From Mycocentrospora acerina (lineage: Eukaryota > Ascomycota > Dothideomycetes > Pleosporales), in the NCBI GenBank assembly GCA_022701365.1, contig JAKUHH010000389.1, positions 310,001 through 374,000 on the forward strand: a stretch of DNA of 64,000 nucleotides, in the 5' to 3' direction. Position numbers and translations under genes: made by a program. Each line of letters starts with the position of its first letter. Within the stretch, counting starts at the first letter, position 1. Below the pieces are notes generated by a model, which ran no database searches, was not told the DNA's origin, and saw only the letters and a list, made by a program, of their open reading frames with translations. Positions 32,287-45,275 of this stretch are shown in pieces.

Positions 32287-33140
32287 ATGGCATCCTCATC
32301 TACCTCCACGCCGCTGCTCTAGTAAGACCCTCTTGATGTTTTTAGATCTCACCAGACTATGAAGACTAACATAATGTAGCGCATGCATAGCTCACAACAC
32401 GACTGTTCTCGCCGAGCACACCGCAAGCGCCTCTTCCAACGCCTCCTCTCTTGTCTCTCTCGTTCTTCCGCGCCTAACTCACACCGCATCAGCCCACAAG
32501 ACCATCGATCAAAACCAGTTCTTCATTCACTGTCTCATCAAGTCGCCTTCCGACTACCCTGGCGCCCAGTCATCTGCAGGAGGTCTCACTTTCCTTGTCA
32601 TTGCAGAGCGCGACTTGGGACAGCGCATTCCCTTTGGTTTCCTCACCAACCTTGAAAAGAAGTTTTTCGCGGAATTTGAGGCTCAGGAGACAGACTTTGC
32701 TCATTTGCCGCCGTACGGGTGTGCTAGTTTCAATGGCGCCTTGAAGAGGCTGATGATTGAGCAGGGTGGCACAGTGCAGGGACAACAGGATGCATTGCGC
32801 ACCGCGCAGAGGGAGATTGAGGGAGTGCGGGAGATCATGACGGAGAATATTGAGAGAGTGTTGGAAAGGGGCGAGCACATGAGTGTGCTTGTAGACAAGA
32901 CTGGTCGACTGGGCGACAATGCTCGCGATTTCAGGGTCAGGAGTCGCACTCTCAAGAGGCGCATGTGGTGGAAGAATGTCAAGTTAATGGCGCTGTTGAT
33001 TTTGGTGGTAATCTTCTTGATCTATTTGTTTGTTGGATTTGGATGCGGACTGCCCGGTAAGTCTGCGACTTTTACTATGTTAACAGTACAGAGTCGCTCG
33101 CTAACAAGACACAGGCTGGTCACGATGCTTGGGACATTGA
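32287..33140 (+). CDS. VAMP7-type longin R-SNARE
   Basis: Exons 32287-32321, 32380-33056 and 33115-33140 give 245 residues. The N-terminal longin domain (about 1-130) reads LLYACIAHNTTVLAEHT, then FLVIAERDLGQRIPFGFL. The SNARE helix (about 150-210) contains NIERVLERGEHMSVLVDKTGRL with the zero-layer arginine in VLERGE, followed by a basic WWKNVK patch and one C-terminal transmembrane helix (about 218-236). It ends in GLPGWSRCLGH after the last intron, which matches the VAMP7 family. Such R-SNAREs act in vacuolar and endosomal fusion; the yeast counterpart by position is Nyv1, but the sequence is closer to animal and plant VAMP7. Confidence 0.93.
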
Positions 33141-33834
33141 GCTGATGTCAATAATGTCATTTGTATTGAATCTTTACGAAATTAATGCTGGAAAAGACAG
33201 AAGAAACTCGTTTGAAGTTGTAGTAGCACTTAGGCCGTTCGTTGTTCATTTCGTTGTACAGTAATGCGAGGCGTTTGGAGTCATATATATCCGTAACCCA
33301 ACCTCTATCCCATCAAGTCAAACTCCATTCCATGCATTGCATAAATTCCTGTGCCATCCGTAGATTCTCAGGTCCCATCCGTTACCGTCCAGTATTGTCC
33401 ATTGCCGTCAAACTCCCTTTCCAAGTTCCCAGAAACCTCGCAAGAAAAACCGATCTAGTCCGGGTAGATCTACCAATCAGCGCCGAGAATGCCCGAAGGG
33501 GAAATACAGAGAAAAAAAGTAAAATAGCTTCCCCCCACCAGCCTGTACAAACACCAAAAAGCGATCAAAGTAAAACTGAAATAGGTTCCCCCTACACCAG
33601 GAACTAGAAAAATTTACGTAAATCATACATGTACCCATGAAAATGCCACTGTGAGTGGACGAAAGCGCCTGTCTAATGCTTTTGGAATCTAAGTGCTAGA
33701 TATGGTATGTACCAAATCGATTGTGAACTCATGAAAAGAAAAACGCCATTTTGGTTTTAGTCGCTTCACGTGAAGCCTTTTCGAACGCCGAAAGGAAATA
33801 CATAATGTCGTTGTAGTCGATACCACTCGTACGT
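33141..33834. other. Convergent intergenic region, no gene supported
   Basis: About 690 bp holding the 3' UTRs of the SNARE gene and URA2. The frame at 33242-33607 is of random-looking composition. Confidence 0.6.
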
Positions 33835-36800
33835 CTACGGAGCCATCACCATGGCAAGCAATGCCATGCGCGTGTACAGTCCGTACCTCATCTGTAGCTT
33901 TGTCAGTGTTTCATTCTTCAACGTAGTGCCTTAACAAGACTCACCTGTCTAAAGTATGCAGCCCTAGGATCAAAGTCCACCTCCTCGTGAATCTCATTGT
34001 TCCTCGGCAGTGGGTGCATAACAATCATATTCGTCTTCGCACCCTTGAGTACCTTGTTGTCAATGACAAACGCATCCTTGACCTGCTCGTAGCTTGCAAC
34101 GTCGGGGAAACGCTCCTTCTGCACACGAGTGCAGTAGAGAACATCGGAAGCTGCGATGATATCCGCAGTAAGCTCATTGGAAACGATGTTCAGCTGGTTG
34201 TGAGCCTTGAGTCCGTCGACAACAGTAGGAGGCATGCTGAGAGACTTTGGCGAGACCAGGTTGATGGTAACATCATAGTGGGATAGCAGTTCGCACAAGG
34301 AGTGCACAGTGCGGCCGTACTTGAGGTCACCCACAAAGGTGATGTTGAGGCCGTTGACAGTACCCAATTCTTCCCGGATGGTGAAAATATCCAACAATGC
34401 CTGTGTGGGGTGCTCACGGCTACCATTTCCGGCGTTGATGACAGGTACACCAGCGAACTTCGCTGCGATGTCGATGGACTCCTCAGCTGGATGGCGCAGG
34501 ACGATTGCGTCTCCGTAGCATCCTAGCGTGCGGATCGTGTCGGCGATGGACTCGCCCTTCTTGGTCGATGAAACGGCTTCGTTGACAACCACAACTTCAC
34601 CACCAAGACGCTTCATGGCTGCATCAAAAGAGGCCGACGTCCGTGTTGATGGCTCGAAGAACATCGTGCAAAGAACACGGCCCTTGAGGATGTCGAGGCA
34701 GCCATGACGCTGAGCGCCGAGGCGCATCTCCTGGGCGATGGTGAACAACAAGTGAAGATCAGCGCGAGAGAACTGCTTGACGGAAGTAATGTGCTTCCTC
34801 TTGAATGGCGACTTCGCAAGCAACTGCGTGAGGGACAACGATCCATTCAGTCTGGACATCTGCATACCGGACTGCTCTTGGGATCCAGGAGCAGGCTCGA
34901 ACTCCTGGAAGTCGACCTTGCTGATCTCGAGGTCGTAGTGACGGGAGATCGCCTCAATCAACAACTTTGCATTCTTGACATTAGTCACAAGAGGAGTCTG
35001 GTAGTCGACGGCCATACGTCGTGTTTGGTATCCCCTGCTCATGTAGTTTGCGGGTCGTCGGAAGCGGTTGCTGGACGGCAAGTTGATGTACAGATCGATG
35101 AGATTGTTTGACAAGTGCTGTGTCAAAGAGTACTCAGCCTTCTGCTCGTCGTGTTCACCACTGGAGAGAACCTCAAGGAACTTGACGGGGAGACCGTGCT
35201 CCTGGATGTAATCTGCTGTTCCAGCTGTGGCAAAGAGCTTGAAGCCCATCTTGTGCAGAGATTCGATAGAGGGCAGCATCTCCAACTTGTCCTTGAATGA
35301 ACCGATAGAGAAGAGGATGTTCTTGTTCGGCAATCTGAAGCCGGTGGCAATGAGACCCTTGAGATAGGCCTCGTACTTTGTGCGACCGAAGCAAGCAACT
35401 TCACCGGTGGAAGCCATTTCTACACCGAGGACGGGGTCTGCGCCGGACAATCGCGAGAACGAGAACTGAGGCACCTTGACTCCCACGTAATCGGCAGGGA
35501 TGTTGACCGGGGGGTATTCAGTCAACGGAAGACCAGCCATGGCCTTGGTAGCCATCTCAATAAGGTCAACACCCATAACCTTGGAAACGAATGGGAATGA
35601 TCGTGATGCGCGGACGTTGCATTCAATAACCTTGATTTCGTTGTTCTTGGCGATGAACTGAATGTTGTAAGGACCAGTAATGTTCAGTGCGCTACCAATC
35701 TTCCTTGTCGCATCCTCAATCTGGCGGACCGTCTCTGGGTCCAAGTCTTGGGGAGGGAGGATAAGAGTGGCATCGCCGGAATGTACACCAGCGTTTTCCA
35801 CGTGTTCCGAGATGAAATGTCCAATCATGATTCCATTGCGAGCCACAGCATCCATCTCAATCTCCTTGGCATCCTCAATGTACTTGGTGATGACAACGGG
35901 ATGGTCCTTGGAGACATCGGCCGCCTGGTTCAAGTAGTTGGCCAGATCGTGCTTCGAATAGACGGTGTTCATGGCAGCTCCAGACAGGACGTACGACGGG
36001 CGCACCAACACTGGGTAAGAAACCTTTTCACAGAATTCCGTAGCCTCCTCGATGCTAGTGAGCTCCTTCCAGGCAGGCTGGTCGACATTGATACGGTCAA
36101 GCATACGTGAGAACTTGTACCTGTTTTCCGCAGTGTCGATCATTTCCGGAGAAGTACCAAGGATCTTGACATTCATGCGGTGGAGCGGCAGAGCGATGTT
36201 GTTAGGTGTCTGACCACCCATGGAGATGATGACACCGCTAGAATTCTCCAAGCTGTAGATGTCGAGCACCGTCTCCAAGCTGATGTTCTCAAAGTAGAGA
36301 CGATCGGCTTCGTCGTAATCTGTCGAAACAGTCTCCGGGTTGTACTATCATTTGCTGTTAGTAGTTGTATATAGTTAAAGAATGCAAGGGGGGAATGGGG
36401 AGAAAATCTGAAGGGAAGAACGAGTAGTCGAAGAATACGAGCGAGTAAGAGTGAAAAAAAATAGGAAGGGCAAAGACGTTGTTGGAGAATACATGGCGGA
36501 AGCGGAGCAAGAAAACTCAAACACCGAAAGGCAGTACTTACGTTAAGCATCACCGTCTTGAACCCTTGCTCCCGAAGCGTGCGGATAGCTCGCACCGAGC
36601 ACCAATCGAACTCGACCGAAGAACCGATACGGTACACACCAGATCCAAGCACCATCACTCCCTTGTCGTTGAAGTCGACATCGTGCTCAGTGCCGTTATA
36701 CGTAAGGTAAAGATAATTCGTAAAGGCCGGGAACTCTGCAGCCACTGTATCAATCTGTTTGACTACTGGGAAGATGCCGGCATCGACACGAGCACGACGC

Positions 36801-39641
36801 ACAGCAAGTTCGTTGGAGCCCCAGAATTTCGCCAACTGGCGGTCGGAGTAACCGAGTTCCTTGGCCCTCTTCATGAGCGGTCGGGTGATGGTCGCCGTGT
36901 TGTAGGCCGACATTGACAACTCGAAGTTGCTGAGGTCCTTGAGACGGCTCAGGAACCATTTGTCAATCTGGGTCATCTCCCAGATCTTGTCGACGCTGTA
37001 GCCAGACTTCATGGCGTTTGCGATAGCGAATAGTCGTTGATCCGAAGGAGTTTGCAGCTCCTGGTCGATTCCCATCAAAGCAGCAGTTTCGCTGAAACCA
37101 ACGTTGTTGGGGTCGATTTCGCGGATAGCCTTCTGAATCGCTTCCTCGAAGGTCCTACCAATGCTCATGACCTCACCAACACTCTTCATGGAGGAGCCGA
37201 GGAGGGTGGAGACGCGAGTGAACTTCTTCAAGTCCCATCGGGGAATCTTGACGACAACGTAATCGAGGGATGGCTCGAAGCACGCGCAAGTAGAGCGGGT
37301 GACTGAGTTCGAGATTTCATTGAGCGGAATGTTGAGACCAAGCTTGGCCGCGACGAAAGCAAGCGGGTAACCAGTCGCCTTGGAGGCGAGGGCGGATGAA
37401 CGCGAGAGACGAGCGTTCACCTCGATGATGCAGTACTCACGCGAGAACGGGTTCAGGGCATACTGGATGTTGCATTCTCCGACCACGCCGAGATGACGGA
37501 TGACATTGACGGCAGTTGTTCGGAGCATGTTGTAGTCTTCGTCGGAGAGCGTCTGCGATGGTGCTACGACGATAGAGTCTCCCGTATGGATACCAAGAGG
37601 GTCGAAGTTCTCCATGTTGCATACGGTGATGCAGTTATCCTGGGCATCACGGACGACTTCGTACTCGATTTCTTTCCATCCTTTCATACTGCGCTCAATA
37701 AGCACCTGAGGACTGGCGGCGAAAGCCTTGTTGCATAGCTCCAAAAGCTCTTGATCATTTGAAGCGAAACCGCTACCAAGTCCACCAAGAGCGTAGGCAG
37801 CGCGGACGATAACAGGGTATCCGATATCCTTGACGCAAGACATGGCCTCGTCGATGTTGTTTGCAGATGCGGACTTGGCACACTTTTCGCCAATAGACTC
37901 CATGCTACGAGCAAAGAGCTCTCGGTCCTCTGTGGTGATGATGGTATCAATTGGTGTACCAAGGACCTTGACGCCTAAGCCCTCAAACTCGTCCTTGAGT
38001 TGGATACCAACCTGGAGGGCAGTCTGTCCACCAAAGGTGACGTAGATACCATCAGGGCGCTCCTTTTGTATGACCTTGCGAACGAAGTCGGCGTTGACAG
38101 GTAGGAAGTAGACCTTGTCGGCGAGACCCTTTGAGGTTTGGATAGTGGCGATGTTGGGGTTGATCAAGATTGTGTAGATGCCTTCTTCCTTGAGTGCCTT
38201 GATAGCCTGACTTCCAGAGTAATCAAATTCTCCAGCTTGGCCGATACTCAAACCTCCACTGCCGAGCACAAGAACCTTCTTGACACTGACCTTGGGAGCC
38301 AATGCCTTGTTCTCCTCAGCGGTGCCACCGGGAAACTCTACGGGCTGCGACATGGTCTCAGCCGAGTTGATTGACTTCTGAATTGTGTTGATGAAAACGT
38401 CGAAGAGGTACTCAGTGTCACGAGGACCAGGGGTGTGCTCAGGGTGGAACTGCACGCTGAAGTACGGTCGCTGCGCGTGGCGGATACCCTCATTACTGCC
38501 GTCATTGGCGTTGACGAAGAGCTCTTCCCAGCCGTTGGGCAGAGTTTTTGAGTCTACAGCGTAACCGTGGTTTTGCGAAGTGATGTGGCACTTTCCAGTG
38601 ATCAAGCTGGTGCAGGGAATGTTGTGACCGCGGTTACCAAACTTCATCTTCAGTGTGCTGGCGCCTGCAGCGCGTGCAAGCAGCTGGTGTCCAAGACAGA
38701 TACCAAAGATGGGCGTTCGGGCCTCATCCATGGCGGCCTTGATGTGCTTCACTGTAGATTCCATCATGGCTGGATCACCGGGACCGTTGGAGATGAACAA
38801 TCCATCGTAGTCTTTTCCAGCAAGCTTGGGGAAGTCGTAGTCCCATGGCACTTGCAAGACCTCGACTCCCCTTCGGACCAGACATCTCAGTTGGTTGTAT
38901 TTGAGACCAACATCGACGGTAACGACACGTACGGGACGGCCTGAGGGGTGCTTGAGGGCTGTAGCGGGGTCTGGAGAGTAGAGCTTGGGCTCCTTGATGG
39001 ACACTGCATACATGTGAGTCGTGTTTTAATAAGAGTTCACAAGTCAACTCACCTTCAGCTACCAAGTTTGTCTTGTTGGGATCTAGCCACTCGATTTGCT
39101 CGAAGCTGCTCCTCCAGTCCTCGGCCTCCTCATCGACTGCACCAGTTGTGAGTGCAGAAGAAGCTGGGGCGAGTCCTGTTCGCTGCATCAATCGACCAAG
39201 CATGCTGCCCTCGTTGCGGATGCGCTTCGTCAGCGCTCGCGTGTCCACTCCAGTAATGGCGGGAACACCCTGCTCTTTCAGCCATGCACCCAGCGAAGAG
39301 GTGGCCAAGTGATGCGAGAACGCGTCTTCGGCATATGAGGCCACAACTAGACCTGCAATGTGAATCTCTTTGGACTCAAAGTGCGCTGGAACGTCTTTCA
39401 GCAGACTGTCCATCTCGTCCCGCGAAGGCACTCCATAGTTGCCGACTAGGGGGAAAGTGATGACGAGAATTTGGCCTCGGTATGAGGGATCAGTTATCGA
39501 CTCGGGATAACCAACCATACCAGTCTGGAAGACCAGCTCTCCTGCAATGCTCTTCTCAGCACCGAAGCTCTTTCCGAAACAGACATGTCCATCTTGGAGT
39601 TCGAGTGCCAGGTTCTGGCTTTCATCTGGGCGTAGAGCCAT
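33835..39641 (-). CDS. URA2: Multifunctional pyrimidine protein: glutaminase, carbamoyl-phosphate synthase and aspartate transcarbamoylase (URA2/pyrABCN)
   Basis: Minus-strand exons 39053-39641, 36542-39003, 33945-36344 and 33835-33891 encode 1835 residues. Order: glutamine amidotransferase (about 1-440, nucleophile in GICLGHQ, FHPEHTPGP), two carbamoyl-phosphate synthase halves (about 440-1365; LGSGGLSIGQAGEFDYSG and VLGSGVYRIGSSVEFDW), an MGS-like regulatory domain (about 1370-1490), and aspartate transcarbamoylase (about 1532-1835; FEPSTRTSASFDAAM, HPLPR). It catalyses the first two steps of pyrimidine synthesis and is feedback-inhibited by UTP in relatives. The dihydroorotase-like domain of some 350-400 residues that normally precedes ATCase is absent; only a linker of about 35 residues is left. 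Family members are about 2200-2250 residues. A Met at 39779 would add 46 hydrophobic residues and is not favoured. Confidence 0.95.
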
Positions 39642-41123
39642 AATGATGGGAATGAGAGACAGCTCGAGGGTCCTGTAACAACCCAAGAAAAGCGAGACTG
39701 CCAGACAAAAGTGAGGAGAGAAAGAAAGTTCTGAAAAAAAAAGTTTTGAGTGAGCTGCGGGGTCTGCCCGATTGGCCAATGCCCCCCACCACTAGCGCGG
39801 CTGCAGATCGAGAGTCGAGGACATACAGATCTGATTGTACCGTACAACAGCTGAGCTGATGAGATCGAGAAACGCATGAACTGCAAATGCAAACAAAGTT
39901 TCGAGTTCACCAACTAGATCATTTTACTGCTTGTTGTCGCCCTCACATATCAGCTTGCAGCTTCTACAACTTACTACAACATGAGACTTTGCTTTTCTCG
40001 CACAGTGCAGTACGCAACAACTCTGCAGGCGCCTCGCCTAACTTGCCTGTCACATGCATAGAGAGAAAGAAGCGGTGATTGTCATTTGGAATGACTCGAC
40101 ACAGCAACTAAATCACCGCAATATTTCATCATGATCGAGAGGAGTTGAACGCATCGACATACGGTGGCTCAAAAGGAAAAGGCTGAGAGGGAGTTAGTGC
40201 ATCTTATTATATCTTGCCCGGCGGCATGACACATTGAAACAGACACAAGGCACGCCAGGCAAGTTCTACCCATGCAGGGCGGCCATTCTCGTGACCGGAG
40301 GACGAGAGGGACGAGCATCGAGCATCGAGCATCGAGATTCGAATCACCCTAACGACAGCAAGGGGTTGTTGAAAACGAGCGTTTCCCGCTTATTACCAAG
40401 TGTGTTATAGGTGTGAGTCTACACCATATTCTGCGTGGTGTTGCTCGTGGGTTTATACTTACATACAACAAAGAATAAACTTGCCAGTGCTTACAATGGG
40501 GAGCGTCTTGTCGATCTGCTTAAGTGTTTTTAAATATGGTAAATGGCTCGTAGTTCAGTGGGGCAGCATCGCTTTGAATGACGCCAGATGATTGACAGCA
40601 TGTGAAAGCGCATCCATGATCTGAGGCATTATTTGCGTGCTCTGCATATCTGCACCCCAGAATGATATTCGCGCTGCAGCACCTGCCCGCCACCATGGAT
40701 GGTGTGCAGGATCCGCTACCTGCCTACCTTGTCGAACATGGCAATTTATGCCATTAGCAGCGTTCGTCATCGCGGTCTGTGATAGCCGAAGGGTAGCGTG
40801 TGGAGTGACCGCGGCCGGTCATTGGCCATATGCACGTTCAGATCGTGGGGAGAAGACGCGCGAGATAAGAACTACACCTCATGATCAATCTCATTTCAGC
40901 GACGCGATGCATTATGCCTAGGGGAGTTCAGAGTAAGGTGGGAGGCGGTGAACTGGGTGTGGCACGAAAATAGGAAATTGGCAGGCAGGCCAGGCCGCCT
41001 CTTCTCATGGATCCTTTGCCCTAGTGAAACAGTTTACTCCAACTTTTCGTGCTTCCGCCACCACCTCTCGACGACGCTCACGAGCATCGCATCCCGTCTG
41101 GAGGCGTGAGACAAAGAGATTCC
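39642..41123. other. Divergent upstream region of URA2 and YVC1
   Basis: About 1.5 kb containing both promoters. At 40313-40344 lies a GAGCATC heptanucleotide repeat. Small frames at 40400-40921 are random in appearance. The frame of YVC1 is open back to a Met at 41049. Confidence 0.55.
40313..40344 (+). repeat. GAGCATC tandem repeat
   Basis: Three perfect heptanucleotide copies plus a degenerate fourth in the URA2/YVC1 divergent promoter region. Confidence 0.85.
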
Positions 41124-44100
41124 ATGTTCGCCTCACTCTTTGGATCCAAGAAGCGTCATTCCACCGAGACTACGCCTCTGCTTGCGGCGCTCAACAGATA
41201 CCGCGACCGTCAGAACGATGAGCTATCTGAAGAGGACGAGCATGATGCAGAGGGCATAGCGCAGTATGATGGTGAGGACGAAGACGAGGACGATGACCGC
41301 CGGCGTGATGGGCCCTTGCTACCTGTCTTTTCTTCAGAAGTCCTAGGTACGCTCATGGAAAGGGAGGAGACCCTTGTTCACTGCGCTAACGATGGGTTCA
41401 GATCGCATACCCATTTACAATACCACCCACGCGATTCGCACAATCCTCGTTCAGCGATGCGAGACGACGCTTTCCTGGGACCAGTTGCGCTCCCCCCAGG
41501 TCTCGCAGTTCCTCGTCAAGCCCATCCAACAACAGCTCCGCTCCAACCATTTCTCGCGCGGCGCCTTGTACTGCCTGCTAGCAAACTGCTTGCAGTTCAG
41601 GAAAGAAGGGGAGGCAAACCCTGGAAATTTCGGGGTCAGCAAGACCCGCGCGCTCATATGCGAATTACTGGCCATGCGATTGCTGAAAGAGTTCAATACG
41701 CGCGAGTTGATCGACGCGCTTTCATATGACTTTGACCCACTACAGGGTTTGGAAATGCAAGGAGCAGGATTTGCTACTCCTGGAGGTGGGAACTGGGCAC
41801 GGCAGACCCGCTCTGCACGTATATCAACACTAGAGATTGCTATTCGCGCGCAGGCGAAGAAGTTCCTTGCTCACCCCCTTTGCGTTCAGCAGCTGGAGGC
41901 GATATGGGCAGGCTCTATAGTCTTCCATTCAGTTGCAGATTCTCTCCACCGGAAACCAGATACCCCTCAGAGTACCGGCTACAACGCACCTGGCAATGTT
42001 TCTCCGGGGACAGGCCCCTCTCGTCGTATTCTGCAGACAAAACAAAACATGCCCAACCTTGCGCCTGCGGCGCTCATGAGGCGTACAGTAACCCTCTACG
42101 ACCCTTACGATGCCTCGTTGTTCAAACTGTCCCGCCTTCGTGTTCCTCGCTATCGCAACTTGTTCTCTACTCTTTCTTTCGGCATTATGCTTGGTTTGTT
42201 CCTGGCTGTGCTTGTAGAAAAGTCTGATGATATTACGGGCCTCGAGGTCCTTTTCTGGTTCTGGAGTGCCGGATATATGCTTGATGAAATTGTCGGCTTT
42301 TCTGAGCAAGGCTTTGGGTTGTATATCATGAGCGTGTGGAATGCCTTTGATCTAGGTATTCTCCTCATGTTCATGGTCTATTACATCTTGCGCCTCTACG
42401 GCATCCTTGTGCCCGGTGTGGGCGGACATCACATTGCCAGGATGGCATACAACGTCCTTGGATCCACTGCAGTGTTACTTTTCCCTAGGCTCTTTTCGGC
42501 TCTAGATCATTATCGGTACTTTTCGCAGCTTCTCATCGCTTTCAAAATGATGGCTATGGATCTAGTTGCGATCCTTGTATTGATTGTCATAGCCTGTAGT
42601 GGCTTCTTCGTAGCCTTCAGCCTGGCTTTCAGTAACGAACTTGGCGCATCAAAAGCGGCATATGCCATATTCCAGCTTGTCATGGGTTTCACTCCTGCAG
42701 CCTGGGACTTGTGGGACGAGATGAATATTCTGGGCAAATTTCTGCTTGCGCTCTTCCTCTTCATCTGCCATTTCCTTGTCGTCACTATTTTGATCACTGT
42801 TCTGACGAACTCGTTCATGGCTGTTGTCAAGAATGCGGACGAAGAACATCAGTTCCTCTTTGCAGTCAACACCATCAGTATGGTCAAGTCTGACGCCCTA
42901 TTTTCCTACATACCACCGACGAATATCATTGGATGGCTGCTCATCCCCATGAAGTATATGATGTCTTTCAAGAGGTTCCTCCGGATCAACCGATTGGTCA
43001 TCAAACTGACGCACATTCCGATTCTATTCACAATCTTCGTGTACGAGCGATTACTACTGGCGCACCTCTCTTATGGTTCTATGGATCTTATTGAAAGTCG
43101 AGGACGCCCAGAGTCTAACAACGTAGTACCAGCTTTCAGCGTCCGTGGCGAGATGTTCAGTGGTCGGCTGCGTGAGCCCTCAGTTACCACGTTCCACAAG
43201 GATCGAGCGCTTGAAGAGGTTTTCCGACGTCCGTTTCGAGACACCAGTACTCAAGCACCTTCGAAATATCCCTCCGGCAGGAGGAATTCAGGTAATGTGG
43301 TATCCGACTGGATGAGGAAGATGGATGATGATGACGAATACGCACCACCACAAGAGGACGCGCGATCTATTTTAGATCGTCTTGAAGGTCGTAACAGACC
43401 GCACTTGAGACGTGCAAGAACTTCAGGTCAACCTAGGCGAAAGTATCCATTCGCCTCCACCAAAAGAGCCGCCTCGGATCCTGACGACGTTGTATCGCCC
43501 TTCGCACCACCTATTGCTGAAGAGGAGGAGCCGGACATGAACATCGAGGACGAGCCTCAGCAGACAGATGATGACGGAGACGACGAGCTATTGACTAATG
43601 ATGAAGACGACCACGCGAACTCTGATGCTCAAACCACACCAAGGAAACGCACACCCTCCGACAAAGATACAAAAAGACGACAGCCCGGGTATGAGACTTC
43701 TGAGGAAGACCTTTTCCGCACGCCTATGACGGTAATCACCAGGACACCGGCGCGTACACCTGCCAGAGCAAGCCCACCATTGCCTTCCAGCTTCCGTAGC
43801 TTCCAGGATCAGCAATTCAAACCAGGAACATCGCCCGACAAGAAACCGTCCCGACAGAAGATTAGTCATAGTCGTAATCTCTCCACCAGCACAGTTTTAT
43901 TTAGTCCAACGAAGGATACCATGGACTTATCTCGTGCGGCTTCTCCAGAGAGGCGTCCCAAGACTGGCACACGCAGCGGAACAGCGACTCCAGGTCGCCT
44001 TGATGGTCTCGTGATGAGCGGTATTCGAACGCCAAAGCGTTCGGCTGTACCAACTGGCCCAGCAACGCGCCCTCGAGCAGTCATGCCACCGCACGACATG

Positions 44101-44559
44101 AGCAGACCAGGACCGAGCGTCGCACATTTGCTTTCGACAGATCATCGAAGACGAGCACCGTCTTTCAACGCCATCGCCTTGGACCTGGCGTCAGACCTTG
44201 GAGATAACAATCTTAACCCCAATTTTGGTAATCTCAACACACTTCCGGCATCGTTCACAACACAATTTGAGATGGCTGCAAGGATGAAGGCACATGAGCA
44301 ACGTAAAAACAGTGAGGGCGACTCGGACTCGAATCGCATGAGTAGGATCATGCTTGCTAGGATGACCACATTGGAGGAAGGATTCCGCGACGTTCTGAAG
44401 GAGGTGAAGGGGCTGAATCGTGGAGATAATGGATCGAGTCAGGCAGCAAGCCGAGGAACACATACGCCACCTAATGAGCTTATCAAGAAGAAGGGCAAGG
44501 GCAAAAAGAAGAGTAGTAGGAGGGACAGTGGAGAGGAGCGAATGGGGTCCAGTCTTTAG
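41124..44559 (+). CDS. YVC1: YVC1-type vacuolar TRP cation channel with a long C-terminal extension
   Basis: Exons 41124-41346 and 41402-44559 encode 1126 residues. A cytosolic N-terminus with an acidic stretch and TTPLLAALNRYR precedes RIPIYNTTHAIRTI, the region typical of fungal Yvc1/TrpY. From about residue 320 come six hydrophobic helices (for example FSTLSFGIMLGLFLAVL, SVWNAFDLGILLMFMVYYI and ILGKFLLALFLFICHFLVVTILITVL) with a pore segment around QLVMGFTPAAWDLWDEMN. The final 520 or so residues are disordered, Pro/Ser/Thr-rich with acidic blocks and a short coiled coil (MTTLEEGFRDVLKEVKGL). Yeast Yvc1 is about 675 residues and releases vacuolar calcium under osmotic stress. The Met at 41049 is an alternative start adding 25 residues. 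Confidence 0.92.
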
Positions 44560-45275
44560 CTGCGACTTGGTGTCGAATTGTGGGCGTTATTGAGCATTTT
44601 CACTATAATTGCATAGTTTGCGGGTTGGGCGGTTTTCTTTATAACATTATTCGTCTGGAATCATGGCTTCAGTTTTGGACGTGGTATTTTCATCACAGTT
44701 GCGTCTTCCGCAGAGGCGCCTTGGATTGGAGTTCGGTTTTGTGAGCCAGGGGGCTGTGTATCATATCATCGACGACCACGTCAGCATGAGTAATAGTTTG
44801 CGAATATTTCAACTTTCTTGGTTTCATGATTTCATGTGCTGGCAGACATTTTTTGCTTGTGAAAGACACTACCGAGGCCTTCATTTTCGCCGTTGTCGGA
44901 CGCATGCATTATGCGTATGGCAAAGTTAGTTCCTTGCATGACCCCGTTGTTCGATTCGGGATGACGGAAGGTGGCGTTGACGACGGCATGTCATTGGCTG
45001 TTGGTTGCGACTTTTGTCCACGCGAGCTCTGCGCGTGGTCGACTTTTTAACATCACGCACACACGACTGACCTCGCTAGGCTTCCAGCTAGGAGTGTGAC
45101 TAGATCATGTTTCAAATAATATGACCGAGGATGCCTGGAGTTGTCAGCTCCTGCTTTGCTTGATCTTTGACTGATTCCCTAGAGCTAGAGACAACTTACC
45201 TTGATTTGAGTGCGATTCCCCTATTGATTCTACACCTTTTTTCGCGCGCTGAGACGTGATTTACGCGCAGCCAAC
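44560..45275. other. Intergenic region upstream of the glucoamylase gene
   Basis: About 720 bp. Left part is YVC1 3' UTR. No gene supported; the frame 44663-44929 lacks any recognisable feature. Confidence 0.6.

Noticed and set aside
39642..39779. N-terminal extension of URA2 to a Met at 39779
   Set aside because: The 46 extra residues are hydrophobic and not expected for this cytosolic enzyme; MALRPDESQNLALELQDG matches the family start.
44940..44970. tRNA B-box-like string GTTCGATTC
   Set aside because: No matching A box, no T-arm pairing and no acceptor stem could be drawn around it.
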